From Chryseobacterium sp. JJR-5R (GTDB lineage: Bacteria; Bacteroidota; Bacteroidia; Flavobacteriales; Weeksellaceae), in the NCBI RefSeq assembly GCF_034047335.1, contig NZ_CP139137.1:1240001-1304000 (forward strand): a stretch of DNA of 64,000 nucleotides, in the 5' to 3' direction. The notes under the pieces are model-generated. The model did no database searches and was not told the origin of the DNA. It was given only the letters and a program-made list of their open reading frames with translations. Below, in pieces: positions 34,640 to 44,354 of the stretch. The stretch's first letter is position 1. Each line of letters begins with the position of its first letter. A program made the translations under genes and the position numbers.

Positions 34640-35251
34640 TTAAAATTTGGTTTTCCTTTTTGAGAGTGACTTTTTTAGTTTTAACAGTAAAGTTATCAGA
34701 AAATAAAATGTCATACCCAATACAATGGTCGTCGGAATAAACCAGTTTCCAAGTATTTCATACTGTTGAATATTTTTATTGGTCAAAAACCCGCCGTATT
34801 GAATGATTTCTCCTCTTTTATAATAAAATCCGACATGATCCGGAAAGAATATTTTGCCAAATATCAAGGCCACAAACGAAAAAAGAAATAGATACAAAAT
34901 GAAGAATATAAAATAAATTATTCCGTAAGAAAAATTTAGAATGAGTGCCTGAAAAATATGGACCGGATTGAATGTTTTCGTTGCCTGGTTTAATTTCTTT
35001 TCAGCAATTAAAGGTTTTAAAACCTCGTTTGGAATACCAATTTTGCTCAATGTATTTGTGAGGTTTTTCACTTCGTCACGATGATCACCTGATTGATTTA
35101 AACTTTCATAAATATGGCTGTTCAATTCCATCAGAATGTCATTTTGATCTGCTTTGCTGAGTGTTTTTGTGGCTGACTGAATTTGCCTGAGGTATTCCTC
35201 ATATATTTTTTTTGCAGCAGTATCGTTGAATTGTATTTTTTTGAATTCCAT
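34640..35251 (-). CDS. HAAS-like membrane protein, PadR partner
   Basis: The 203-residue protein begins with a soluble helical region (about residues 1-85: KKIYEEYLRQIQSATKTLSKADQNDILMELNSHIYESL) of the HAAS type that often accompanies PadR regulators, then a pair of membrane segments (about 97-130, and 165-188) and a basic tail (KLKKSLSKRKTKF). It starts four bases past the PadR stop, so the two form an operon. The HAAS domain is thought to contact PadR and convey a membrane signal; that is knowledge of the family, not seen directly here. Confidence 0.82.
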   Translation of the reverse strand: MEFKKIQFNDTAAKKIYEEYLRQIQSATKTLSKADQNDILMELNSHIYESLNQSGDHRDEVKNLTNTLSKIGIPNEVLKPLIAEKKLNQATKTFNPVHIFQALILNFSYGIIYFIFFILYLFLFSFVALIFGKIFFPDHVGFYYKRGEIIQYGGFLTNKNIQQYEILGNWFIPTTIVLGMTFYFLITLLLKLKKSLSKRKTKF

Positions 35252-35255
35252 TTTT

Positions 35256-35588
35256 TTAAATTAATTTGTTTAATGTTTTTTGTAAGCCAGTCCATTGAAT
35301 TTTCATTTCTCCAAGAGTTTTTTGTCCTGTTTCTGTAAGGAAATAATATTTTCTTGGGATCCCGGTTTCTTGTTCCACCCATTTTGATTCCAGCAGATTT
35401 TCATTTTTTAACCTGTTCATTAACGGGTATAAGGTGCCTTCGGCAATTTCAATATGGGTAAGCAGTTTTATTTTCTCTATCAGTTCATATCCGTAAAGCT
35501 CAGTTTCTTTCAGTACAAGCAGAACAATGAATGATAAAGTTCCTTTCTTAACCTGTGACTGCCATTTTTCTATAAATTCTTCGTTCAT
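35256..35588 (-). CDS. PadR family transcriptional regulator
   Basis: The 110-residue protein (ATG at 35588) has the PadR winged helix: VLLVLKETELYGYELIEKI, EIAEGTLYPLMNRLKNENLLESKWVEQETGIPRKYYFLTETG and a short C-terminal helix. It is the first gene of a two-gene operon with the HAAS-like membrane protein. An extended frame to 35606 adds residues before a plausible start that lie in the promoter. Family members sense small molecules or stress and often repress their own operon; a perfect palindrome on the promoter supports this here. Confidence 0.92.
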   Translation of the reverse strand: MNEEFIEKWQSQVKKGTLSFIVLLVLKETELYGYELIEKIKLLTHIEIAEGTLYPLMNRLKNENLLESKWVEQETGIPRKYYFLTETGQKTLGEMKIQWTGLQKTLNKLI

Positions 35589-35592
35589 ATGG

Positions 35593-35636
35593 CAAATGTA
35601 AAACAAAATACATAGTATAACAAAGTATTTTGTTTT
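35593..35636 (-). promoter_or_regulatory. PadR operon promoter overlapped by a 12-bp palindrome
   Basis: On the minus strand TTTG (35624-35621), a 20-base spacer and TACATTTG (35600-35593) match the Bacteroidota promoter consensus. The arms AAAACAAAATAC (35600-35611) and GTATTTTGTTTT (35625-35636) are perfectly complementary and cover the region from -33 to -7. The ATG is only four bases past the -7 box. Confidence 0.75.
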
Positions 35637-35869
35637 GATTTTTTAAAAATTTTCGGATGGTGTTTTAAAATCTGATGATGAATCTGTTCAGGTGAGTCTG
35701 GCTGTGATATAATATATGAATGAATATTTCTTTTTTTTCTTTTTTAATGCGGGTTAAATTATTGATTTTGTAGATTTTTAATACTCCCATTTTCATTCAA
35801 AACAATTTCAAAACAGAAAAATTTACCCTAACTTTACATTCTTTTTTAAACAAAAGTCAGACAGGATTT

Positions 35870-38800
35870 ATGTATTTAGTTTTTGACACAGAAACCACAG
35901 GGTTACCGAAGAATTTCAATGCTCCGCTTTCAGATTCAGACAACTGGCCGAGAATGGTACAGATTGCTTGGCAGCTGCATGATGACAACGGATCATTAAT
36001 TGAAAATCAGGATTATATTATAAAGCCGGAAGGGTATGACATCCCCTTTAACGCAGCTAGAATTCACGGGATCACTACGAAGATTGCCAATGAAGAAGGG
36101 CGTGACCTTGAAGAAATTTTAAATGAATTTGCCAAAGTATTAGAGAAGGTAAGAGTTGTCTCAGGACACAATGTTGAATTTGATTACAATATTGTCGGTG
36201 CGGAATTCTACCGTAAAAATATAAAAGACCATCTTCAGGAGAAACCGAAAGCCGATACCATGATCTTAGGGACGGATTACTGCCAGCTGGGAGGTGGCCG
36301 CGGCGGAAGGTATAAATCTCCGAAGCTTGAGGAGCTGTACGAAAAACTGTACGGCCATAAATTCGATGAAGCCCACAATGCGGCGGCGGACGTGAATGCC
36401 ACTGCCCAGGTTTTCTTTGAAATGATGAGAATCGGGATTATTCCTGCCGAGGTTTTGAAAACTTCGGAAGATCAGCTGGCGTATTTCAAAACGCTGCATC
36501 CGGATCCGATAAAGCCGTTCAACATTGTTGTCAGAAGGCAGGTGGCGGATTTCAACAGCAAGAAAAAGCAGGTCGATGCAGGAAATATTGACGATATTGA
36601 TCTCGGAAGATATTTCAATTTTAATAACCACAGTGTTTTTTCAACTTTATCCGCTACTTCAAGCATTAATGACCTGATTAAAAAAGCATCGGAAGACCGT
36701 TTCCCTGCCGTCGGAATGGTAGACCTCGGAAATATGATGGGCGCCTTCAAGTTTGTGTCTGCAGTAGAGGGTGCCAACAGTGACCGGGTAAAAAAACACA
36801 AGGAATATCTATCCAAAAAACAGGAAGCTGAGGAAAAAGGGGAGCCGTTCAGTGAACAGGAACCGGTTTCAGAACCTTTGATTCCCGTGGTAGGCTGTGA
36901 ATTTTATATTTCAGACCGTTACGAGCAGAAACAGTTTACCAAAGACGATCCCGACAGAAGGACACAGGTGGTTTTGCTGGCGAAAGATTTCAACGGATAT
37001 AAGAACCTGGCAAAGCTTTCAAGTATCGGGTTCTTAAAAGGCTTCTACTTCGGTGTTCCGAGGATAAGCCGCGACGTGATTGCCCAGTATAAGGAAGGGA
37101 TTATTGCATTGACGTCAGGAATCCACGGGGATATCCCGGATGCTGTTTTAAATACCGGTGAGCAGAAAGGGGAGGAGCTTTTCAGATGGTGGAAAGAAAC
37201 TTTTGAAGATGATTTCTATGTTCAGATACAAAATCATAAGCTTCCTGAAGAAGAACACTTAAATGATGTCCTGCTTCATTTTGCTGATAAGTATAACGTG
37301 AAGATCCTGGCGCAGAACGAGACTTTTTATACCAATAAGGATGATTCCAACATACAGGATATTGTAAGCTGTATCAAAGACGGTGAAAAGCTGACAACCC
37401 CTGTCGGAAAAGGGTTCGGCAAAAGAAGGGGCCTTGCGACAGGAGAATACTATATTAAAAGTTCAGATGAGATAAAAGAGACGTTTTTAGCATATCCTGA
37501 CGCCTTTGAAGCCTATGATGAATTTACGGCGAAATTTAAACCATATACGTTAAAGCGGGATGTTTTGCTTCCTAAGTTTGATATTCCGGAAGAATTTATC
37601 CATGCTGAAGATGATGCTGACGGCGGGAAACGCGGCGAAATGGCCTATCTTACCTATCTTACGTACGAAGGTGCGAAAAAAAGATATGTTGCTACCGGGA
37701 TTACCGCAGAAATTAAAGAACGTCTTGATTTTGAACTGGAAGTTATTGCCAATACAGGATACCCGGGGTACTTCCTCATTGTTCAGGATTTCTGTAACGA
37801 AGCCCGGAAAATGGGAGTCTGGGTAGGTCCCGGAAGGGGTTCTGCCGCAGGTTCCGCAGTAGCTTACTGTATCGGGATTACCAATGTAGACCCGATTAAA
37901 TATGATCTCCTTTTTGAGCGGTTCCTGAATCCGGAAAGGGTTTCCATGCCCGATATTGATATCGACTTTGACGATGAAGGAAGGGATAAGATTATTAAAT
38001 GGGTAGTGGATAAATATGGTAAAAACCAGGTAGCGCAGATTATAACGTACTCTGTACTGGGTGGAAAATCTGCCATTAAAGACGCCGGAAGGGTTCTCGA
38101 CCTCCCGATTCCTGACACAAACAATATTGCCAAGCTGATTCCTTCCACACCGGGAATGAATATTGCGAAAGCACTGTCGAAATACGATAAATTGAGGCCG
38201 GAAGACCAGATGCTGGTCGACGAAATGAGATCGGTGCTCGACAGTCCTTCAGATCCCCGTCATGACGTTCTGGCAAGTGCGAAGAAAATGGAAGGCTGCA
38301 TCCGGAATACCGGGATCCACGCCTGCGGGGTTATTATTACGCCCGAAGATGTGAGTAACCTGGTTCCCGTAACCATCGCAGCAAAAGATGCAGATATCCT
38401 TGTTTCGCAGTTTGATAACTCAGTGGCGGAAAGTGCCGGTCTCCTTAAAATGGATTTCCTGGGGCTAAGGACGCTGACCATCATTAAGGATGCACTGAAA
38501 CTGGTTAAACAAAGACACGGAATTGATATTGACCCTGATGAAATAGGGCTTGAAGATACGAAGACCTATCAGCTGTTTAAGGAGGGAAGGACCATCGGGA
38601 TTTTCCAGTATGAAAGTCCGGGAATGCAGAAATACATGAGAGAGCTTAAACCAACTGTTTTTGCCGATCTTATTGCCATGAATGCACTGTACCGTCCGGG
38701 CCCGATTAAATACATCCCTAACTTTATCAACAGGAAACACGGGATTGAGGAAATTGTATACGATTTGCCGGAAACCGAGGAATACTTAAAAGAAACCTAC

Positions 38801-40543
38801 GGAATTACCGTTTATCAGGAGCAGGTAATGCTTCTTTCCCAGAAGCTGGCCAACTTTACAAAAGGGGAAGCCGATACGCTTAGAAAAGCGATGGGGAAAA
38901 AGCAGATTGACGTTCTGAATAAAATGTACCCTAAATTTATTGAAGGAGGACGGAAAAATAACCTGAACGAAGAACGACTAGAAAAAATCTGGAATGACTG
39001 GAAAGCCTTTGCAGAATATGCTTTCAACAAATCACACTCCACCTGTTATGCGCTGATTGCATATCAGACCGCTTTCCTGAAAGCCAATTATCCGGCAGAA
39101 TATATGGCCAGTGTAATGAGCAACAACATTAACAATACCGAATCCATCACCATGTTTATGGAAGACTGTAAAAGTATCGGGGTGGATGTTCTGGGACCGG
39201 ATGTGAACGAGTCCCAATATAAATTCTCCGTAAATGAAAAAGGACAGATCCGTTTCGGCCTCGGGGCTATTAAAGGAATCGGAGAGGGCCCGAGTGAAGC
39301 GATTACCCGGGAAAGGGCGAACGGAAGGTTTAAAAATATTTATGATTTCTTTGAGCGCATTCTGCCTTCACAGATGAATAAGAGGGTGGCGGAAAGTTTG
39401 GTACTGGCAGGCGCTTTTGATGAACTTGATAAATTCCACAGAGGCCAGTATTTTGATATTGACATGGCGGGAAGAACCAATCTGGAACGGCTCATCAGAT
39501 ACGGGCAGAGCTTTCAGGAAAGCAGGCATGAGATGGAAAATTCGCTCTTCGCAGACTTTGCGGATGAGGTTCAGATCGAACAGCCGAAGTTACCCCCTTG
39601 CCCGGAATGGCCCAATATGCAAAAGCTGAATAAAGAAAAAGAAATTATTGGGTTTTATCTTTCTGCACATCCGCTGGATGAATTCAGGTATCATTTCAGG
39701 TTTATGCAGGGGCAGCTTTCTAAAAAGTCAGTCCTTGAGAAAGAAGAAGAAGTAAAGCCCGTAACGGATGAAGCGCCGGTTCTTGAGCAGGAAACGCCTG
39801 AAGATGCAGCAGACCTGGTGGAAATTGTTTCCGATGAATTGCTGACGGGTGAGGAAATCATTGAAGAAGTAACCAAAAAAGCAGAGCCGAAAGGCGTGTT
39901 CCAGTTCCTGAACCTGGATGAGGTGGATGCCTATAAAGAGCAGGCTTTTGCCAATAAGCAGGAAGAGCTTTTTGAGGAAAAGAAAAAAGACTGGAAAACC
40001 ATACAGAAAGAACGTGAAAACGGCGGTGGCGGAAAAGAATACACCGTTGCCGGCCTGATTACGGAATACGTAGTGAAAGACGGTTTCAGAAGCGGTGAGA
40101 AAGTAGCTTTTGTAACCCTGGAAGACTATTCCGGGTCTTATTCTTTCAGGTTGGGGGACCGGGATTATATGAAGCTGAAGGAAAAGCTTGAAGTCCAGCG
40201 GTTCGTTATTTTTAAGATCAAGTTTGCCCAGGTAAAAGACGGTCGGGTTTTCGTAAATGTGAACGAAGTAATTGAACTTCAGGAAGCATTTGAAAGATTT
40301 GCAAAAAGCATCTCTCTGGTAATGGACGTGATGGATTTCAGGCCGGAAGACCTTGGCTTTTTCAGGAAAGTTCTGGAGAAAAATCAGGGGAACCAGAAAA
40401 TAAAATTCTATATCAAACATATGGATGATGATTCTCAGGTTGAGCACCTGGAAGTCCAGTCGATGAAACATTCGGTTGATCTCAATGGAGACCTTATCAA
40501 AGAGATTCAGCTGCTCAACAAATATGAGTTCTACCTGAATTAA
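35870..40543 (+). CDS. dnaE: DNA polymerase III alpha subunit with N-terminal proofreading exonuclease
   Basis: The 1,557-residue replicase begins with a DEDDh 3'-5' exonuclease domain (residues 1-190): FDTETTGL carries Asp6 and Glu8, GHNVEFD carries Asp105, and HNAAADVNAT carries His169 and Asp174. Then comes the PHP domain (about 240-560), where the usual metal-binding motifs are altered: NFNNHS at 250-255 in place of HxH, and DLGNM at 285-289 in place of DHGNM. The polymerase core follows, with the catalytic PDIDIDF (Asp695, 697, 699) and GPGRGSAAGSA. The C-terminal half holds the HhH, an acidic linker (about 1290-1360) and an OB fold. It is the chromosomal replicase in this group, and the fused exonuclease would replace a separate DnaQ. 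Confidence 0.96.
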   Translation: MYLVFDTETTGLPKNFNAPLSDSDNWPRMVQIAWQLHDDNGSLIENQDYIIKPEGYDIPFNAARIHGITTKIANEEGRDLEEILNEFAKVLEKVRVVSGHNVEFDYNIVGAEFYRKNIKDHLQEKPKADTMILGTDYCQLGGGRGGRYKSPKLEELYEKLYGHKFDEAHNAAADVNATAQVFFEMMRIGIIPAEVLKTSEDQLAYFKTLHPDPIKPFNIVVRRQVADFNSKKKQVDAGNIDDIDLGRYFNFNNHSVFSTLSATSSINDLIKKASEDRFPAVGMVDLGNMMGAFKFVSAVEGANSDRVKKHKEYLSKKQEAEEKGEPFSEQEPVSEPLIPVVGCEFYISDRYEQKQFTKDDPDRRTQVVLLAKDFNGYKNLAKLSSIGFLKGFYFGVPRISRDVIAQYKEGIIALTSGIHGDIPDAVLNTGEQKGEELFRWWKETFEDDFYVQIQNHKLPEEEHLNDVLLHFADKYNVKILAQNETFYTNKDDSNIQDIVSCIKDGEKLTTPVGKGFGKRRGLATGEYYIKSSDEIKETFLAYPDAFEAYDEFTAKFKPYTLKRDVLLPKFDIPEEFIHAEDDADGGKRGEMAYLTYLTYEGAKKRYVATGITAEIKERLDFELEVIANTGYPGYFLIVQDFCNEARKMGVWVGPGRGSAAGSAVAYCIGITNVDPIKYDLLFERFLNPERVSMPDIDIDFDDEGRDKIIKWVVDKYGKNQVAQIITYSVLGGKSAIKDAGRVLDLPIPDTNNIAKLIPSTPGMNIAKALSKYDKLRPEDQMLVDEMRSVLDSPSDPRHDVLASAKKMEGCIRNTGIHACGVIITPEDVSNLVPVTIAAKDADILVSQFDNSVAESAGLLKMDFLGLRTLTIIKDALKLVKQRHGIDIDPDEIGLEDTKTYQLFKEGRTIGIFQYESPGMQKYMRELKPTVFADLIAMNALYRPGPIKYIPNFINRKHGIEEIVYDLPETEEYLKETYGITVYQEQVMLLSQKLANFTKGEADTLRKAMGKKQIDVLNKMYPKFIEGGRKNNLNEERLEKIWNDWKAFAEYAFNKSHSTCYALIAYQTAFLKANYPAEYMASVMSNNINNTESITMFMEDCKSIGVDVLGPDVNESQYKFSVNEKGQIRFGLGAIKGIGEGPSEAITRERANGRFKNIYDFFERILPSQMNKRVAESLVLAGAFDELDKFHRGQYFDIDMAGRTNLERLIRYGQSFQESRHEMENSLFADFADEVQIEQPKLPPCPEWPNMQKLNKEKEIIGFYLSAHPLDEFRYHFRFMQGQLSKKSVLEKEEEVKPVTDEAPVLEQETPEDAADLVEIVSDELLTGEEIIEEVTKKAEPKGVFQFLNLDEVDAYKEQAFANKQEELFEEKKKDWKTIQKERENGGGGKEYTVAGLITEYVVKDGFRSGEKVAFVTLEDYSGSYSFRLGDRDYMKLKEKLEVQRFVIFKIKFAQVKDGRVFVNVNEVIELQEAFERFAKSISLVMDVMDFRPEDLGFFRKVLEKNQGNQKIKFYIKHMDDDSQVEHLEVQSMKHSVDLNGDLIKEIQLLNKYEFYLN

Positions 40544-40559
40544 AAAGAATTGAATTATT

Positions 40560-40583
40560 AAAGTGGCTACGGCCACTTTTTTA
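40560..40583 (+). terminator. Intrinsic terminator after dnaE
   Basis: AAGTGGC (40561-40567) pairs with GCCACTT (40572-40578) around a TACG loop, followed by a T run. Confidence 0.8.
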
Positions 40584-40971
40584 TTTTCAGGACTTAAATA
40601 TCTTATGCTTGAATACATAAGTTTATATTGTTTCGCACCGCCGCTTAACAGGATAACATATCAATAATGGCAAAACAGTGAAAGATCGTTAATTATTTAT
40701 AAATATAATCATCATTATTTTAAAATTAATATTATGTTAAATAGAATAACTCTACTAAATCCTATTTGAGTGATAAATATGTAATGTATTGATTGTTAAA
40801 TTTTTGTAAAATAAATTTTAATTATGTTTTTATCAATGATATCAAATGATTGTTTGATTTTTGTAATTAGTTTTAGCATAATTAATGGTTTTGTAGTAAA
40901 AATTATATCTTTTTAACATTTTAACTGTTATTTATTCTATCTTTACAGTCCTAATTAATTTTGCTATTATT
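40584..40971. other. AT-rich leader of the first type A T9SS gene
   Basis: No gene is visible. The 13-mer AAATGATTGTTTG at 40844-40856 recurs upstream of the next T9SS gene (44504-44516). TATCTTTA near 40938 is one base off the -7 consensus. Confidence 0.5.
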
Positions 40972-43900
40972 ATGACGAAAAACTACAGGATTTTGAATAA
41001 TCGGGAATACCCGGTTTTCAATACCCAGGATAGCCGGGCAATAAAGGATACGCCGGGAGCTACGGGTACGAGACAAAAAAGCTGGCTTAAAGGCATGCTT
41101 GTGGCTGCAGCTTTACTGGCAACAGGCAGCAGTGCGCTGGCACAGACCAACGTTGCAGCCTATTCTTTTGCCAAAGGCACAGGAGCACCTTATACTTCAA
41201 TTACAGGAGGAACGAAAGTATTTCCTACAGGAACCGGAACTTCCTATGATAATGAAGTTTCAGCTGCTATTGCCTTGCCTTCACCTTTTACTTTTGGCGG
41301 GGTTGCAGTTAGCAGTATCTACATAAGCGCAAATGGATATATAGCATTTGGTGTCGCACCTGCTGGAACGAATTATACACCGCTGTCTACTTTGGGGAGT
41401 ACCACGGGAGCTGTTGCTGCTTTCGGACAGGATGGGGCTTCGTCTACAGTTGCCGGGGCAGCTCCGGAAGTCAGGTACCAGGATCTGGGAACTGAATTTG
41501 TTGTCCAGTATCAGGATCACGCTGATTATTCTAATAGAAGTAATGAAAAATTAAATTTTCAGATCCGATTGGTTTATGCTACCGGTGAGGTAAAAATTGT
41601 ATATGGAGCCTGTACAGATCCTGGTACTAGTTTATCCACGTATAGCCCTCAAGTAGGAATAAGAGGGAACAGTGTAGTTTATGCAACCAATGTAAGTCCG
41701 TTAATGATTGGCAATGTACCGGCAGGAACGACTTGTGATTGGTCTAAAGCCGTAACAGGAAATGCGAATTCAAGCACAATGCTTTTCACTGCTGCCACCA
41801 ACGTAAATGTTAAAATTCCAAACGGACTAACATACATATGGACTCCAGGTACCCAGCTGCCGGTAAGGACTTTCGCTGCTACCAATGCAATCACCAATAC
41901 AGCAGCAACGGTAAGCTGGACAGCACCGACAGGAGCAACGGTTTACAATGTTCAGTACAGGGCGCTTGGAAGCTGTGACTGGACTGACTTCAGCGGGAAT
42001 CCTGTATCTGCAACTACGGCTTCACTTACCGGTCTGATCCAAAATACAACCTATCAGGTCCAGGTTCAGGCTTTAAATGGTAATGCGGTGTCAACATATT
42101 CCCACATTCCAAACTTGGCAGGGACAGGTAACGGATATACTACCGCAGGTTCCTTTACAACACAGGCTAACTGTGCCAGTACGGTGACAGGGCTTACTTC
42201 TTCGGCATTGACTCCGGATACGGCAACCATCAGCTGGACTGCTTCTACAACGGCACCGGGTAACGGATATGAATATTATTACAGTACCTCGTCTACAGCA
42301 CCTTTAAATACCACAACTCCTTCAGGGGCAACTGCTGCCGGTGTGGTTACGGCTAACTTAACAGGATTGACTCCGTCCACTACTTATTATTATTGGGTAC
42401 GAGGAAACTGTAACGGAACTGATAAAGGGGTTTGGTCCAGTTCTGCTAATTTTGCGACACTTTCCACATGTCCTACCGTATCACTTCCTGCAGCAAACGC
42501 TACAGGTGTGAGCACAACGCCAACAATAACATGGACAGCGGTTAACGGAGTTACCGGATACAGACTGAGAGTAGGAACTACAGCGGGCGGAACAGATATT
42601 GCGAACAATATTGATCTTGGGAATGTAACCTCTTACACTTTCCCTTCTGCACTTAATACATCCACCAAATACTATTATGCAGTTAGCGGATATACTTCAA
42701 ACGTATCTTCAGTGGCTTGCAGCGAAAGAAACTTCACTACCGTTTGCGGGGTAGAAAATGCACCAACGATGGTCCAGGCTTTTTCTTCCTTCCTGCCGGT
42801 ATGCTGGACTGCAGCTAAAGGAGATGTAGCTGCTTCATCCACATTAGTATACGGTACCAGTAAATGGTCTGCTGAAGCAGGTTTTGGAAATACCGGAACT
42901 AACGCTGCAGTAAGAATCAACCTGTACGGAACAAATACAGGTGACTGGTTGGTTTCTCAGCCAATAAACCTGGGAAGTACTCCAGGTGCATACAGAGTGA
43001 AGTATAGAATGGCTGTAACAGGTTATTTGTCTACTACTTCACAAACTACGCTAGGAACGCACCTTCTCAGAATAATTATTTCTACGGACGGAGGAACGAC
43101 ATGGAGTAATGCAAATGTATTGAAAACATACACCGGTGCAGGAACATATTCCAATACAGGACAGACCGAGACGATAAATCTTACAGGATATTCAGGAAAT
43201 ATTAAAATAGCTTTTGTAGGAACTACAAGTTCTACTTCGCCTGATATCGATTTCCATATTGATGATTTTTCCGTGGAAGCGATTCCTTCATGTGCAGAGC
43301 CTACTGCATTGGCAGCTGGTAATGTAACAACCACCAGTGCCGATATTGCATGGACTGCTCCTGTAACCGCACCGGGTAATGGATATGAACTGTATTACAG
43401 TACCTCAAATACAGCTCCTGCAAGTTCTACTACTCCGACTATAACGGGTATCACAGCAACTTCACAGTCATTAAGCGGTCTTTCTCCTGCATCAACATAT
43501 TATGTATGGGTAAGATCAAAATGTAGTACTACAGAGACAAGTGCCTGGTCAAATGCATTTAGTTTTGCTACAGCGTGCGGTTCGTTAACTACATTAAATG
43601 AAAACTTTGATTCATCCAATGTAGGAAGTCTTCCTGCCTGCTGGACCAGTATCGGAACTACCGCAAGTTACGGAGCAATTAATGCAAGTACGGCTATCAG
43701 CTCACCAAATGCATTATACATCTATACCAGCGGAACTTCTACCGGAATGGTGGCTACACCGGAAATCTCCAACTTACAATCCGGCAACTATACCCTTAAA
43801 TTCAAGGGAAGAGCTAATTTTACTGCCGGAGGAATCGTACAGATCGGATATTTAACAAATCCTTCTGATACTTCAACGTTTGTGGTTTTAGGAACTTATA

Positions 43901-44301
43901 CTTCTACGAGTACAACTGTCATTGATAACTACTCATTGGATATTACAGGAGTTCCTGCGGGAGTAAATAAACTGGTATTCAAACATACCGGAACACCTTC
44001 CAACAGTGTTTTGATTGATGATGTAAGCTATGCGCTGAATCAGTCATTATCAACAACTGAAACTTCTGTTACCAGAAACAGTATAAAAGTATACCCTAAC
44101 CCATTCTCTGATGTATTGAACATTTCAGATATCAGCAATGTTAAAAATGTATTGGTAACTGACATTTCAGGAAGATTGGTTAAAACAATTGCAGCTCCTT
44201 CTTCGGCTCTTCATTTGGAAGAACTTAAGCAGGGAATGTATTTAGTGACTTTAGAAATGAAAGACGGTTCAAGACAGACTGTTAAGGTAATTAAAAAGTA
44301 A
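40972..44301 (+). CDS. Type A T9SS surface protein with fibronectin III and cleaved-adhesin domains
   Basis: The 1,109-residue protein starts with an unusually long n-region of about 41 residues before the hydrophobic signal (MLVAAALLATGSSALAQ, an alternative start at 41095), then a beta-sandwich region, FN3 domains around 300-390 and 395-490, an Ig-like part near 500-595, a cleaved-adhesin/MAM-like jelly roll (about 600-765), FN3 (about 770-865), another jelly roll (about 870-1020) and a type A T9SS domain (about 1035-1109: YPNPFSDVLNIS, DISGRLVK, LKQGMYLVTL). It is likely surface-anchored for adhesion or gliding. It is the first of three consecutive related genes. No enzymatic domain is visible. 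Confidence 0.92.
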   Translation: MTKNYRILNNREYPVFNTQDSRAIKDTPGATGTRQKSWLKGMLVAAALLATGSSALAQTNVAAYSFAKGTGAPYTSITGGTKVFPTGTGTSYDNEVSAAIALPSPFTFGGVAVSSIYISANGYIAFGVAPAGTNYTPLSTLGSTTGAVAAFGQDGASSTVAGAAPEVRYQDLGTEFVVQYQDHADYSNRSNEKLNFQIRLVYATGEVKIVYGACTDPGTSLSTYSPQVGIRGNSVVYATNVSPLMIGNVPAGTTCDWSKAVTGNANSSTMLFTAATNVNVKIPNGLTYIWTPGTQLPVRTFAATNAITNTAATVSWTAPTGATVYNVQYRALGSCDWTDFSGNPVSATTASLTGLIQNTTYQVQVQALNGNAVSTYSHIPNLAGTGNGYTTAGSFTTQANCASTVTGLTSSALTPDTATISWTASTTAPGNGYEYYYSTSSTAPLNTTTPSGATAAGVVTANLTGLTPSTTYYYWVRGNCNGTDKGVWSSSANFATLSTCPTVSLPAANATGVSTTPTITWTAVNGVTGYRLRVGTTAGGTDIANNIDLGNVTSYTFPSALNTSTKYYYAVSGYTSNVSSVACSERNFTTVCGVENAPTMVQAFSSFLPVCWTAAKGDVAASSTLVYGTSKWSAEAGFGNTGTNAAVRINLYGTNTGDWLVSQPINLGSTPGAYRVKYRMAVTGYLSTTSQTTLGTHLLRIIISTDGGTTWSNANVLKTYTGAGTYSNTGQTETINLTGYSGNIKIAFVGTTSSTSPDIDFHIDDFSVEAIPSCAEPTALAAGNVTTTSADIAWTAPVTAPGNGYELYYSTSNTAPASSTTPTITGITATSQSLSGLSPASTYYVWVRSKCSTTETSAWSNAFSFATACGSLTTLNENFDSSNVGSLPACWTSIGTTASYGAINASTAISSPNALYIYTSGTSTGMVATPEISNLQSGNYTLKFKGRANFTAGGIVQIGYLTNPSDTSTFVVLGTYTSTSTTVIDNYSLDITGVPAGVNKLVFKHTGTPSNSVLIDDVSYALNQSLSTTETSVTRNSIKVYPNPFSDVLNISDISNVKNVLVTDISGRLVKTIAAPSSALHLEELKQGMYLVTLEMKDGSRQTVKVIKK

Positions 44302-44321
44302 AACTTTTAATAAAATAAGTT

Positions 44322-44354
44322 AAATAGCGGCTGATTTTCAGCCGCTATTTTTTG
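44322..44354 (+). terminator. Intrinsic terminator of the first T9SS gene
   Basis: AAATAGCGGCTGA and TCAGCCGCTATTT (44322-44334 and 44338-44350) form a 13-bp stem with a T run. Confidence 0.85.

Noticed and set aside
39728-40618. A 296-codon minus-strand frame opposite the 3' part of dnaE
   Set aside because: It lies opposite a well-supported gene, starts beyond its terminator and shows a Phe-rich shadow composition.
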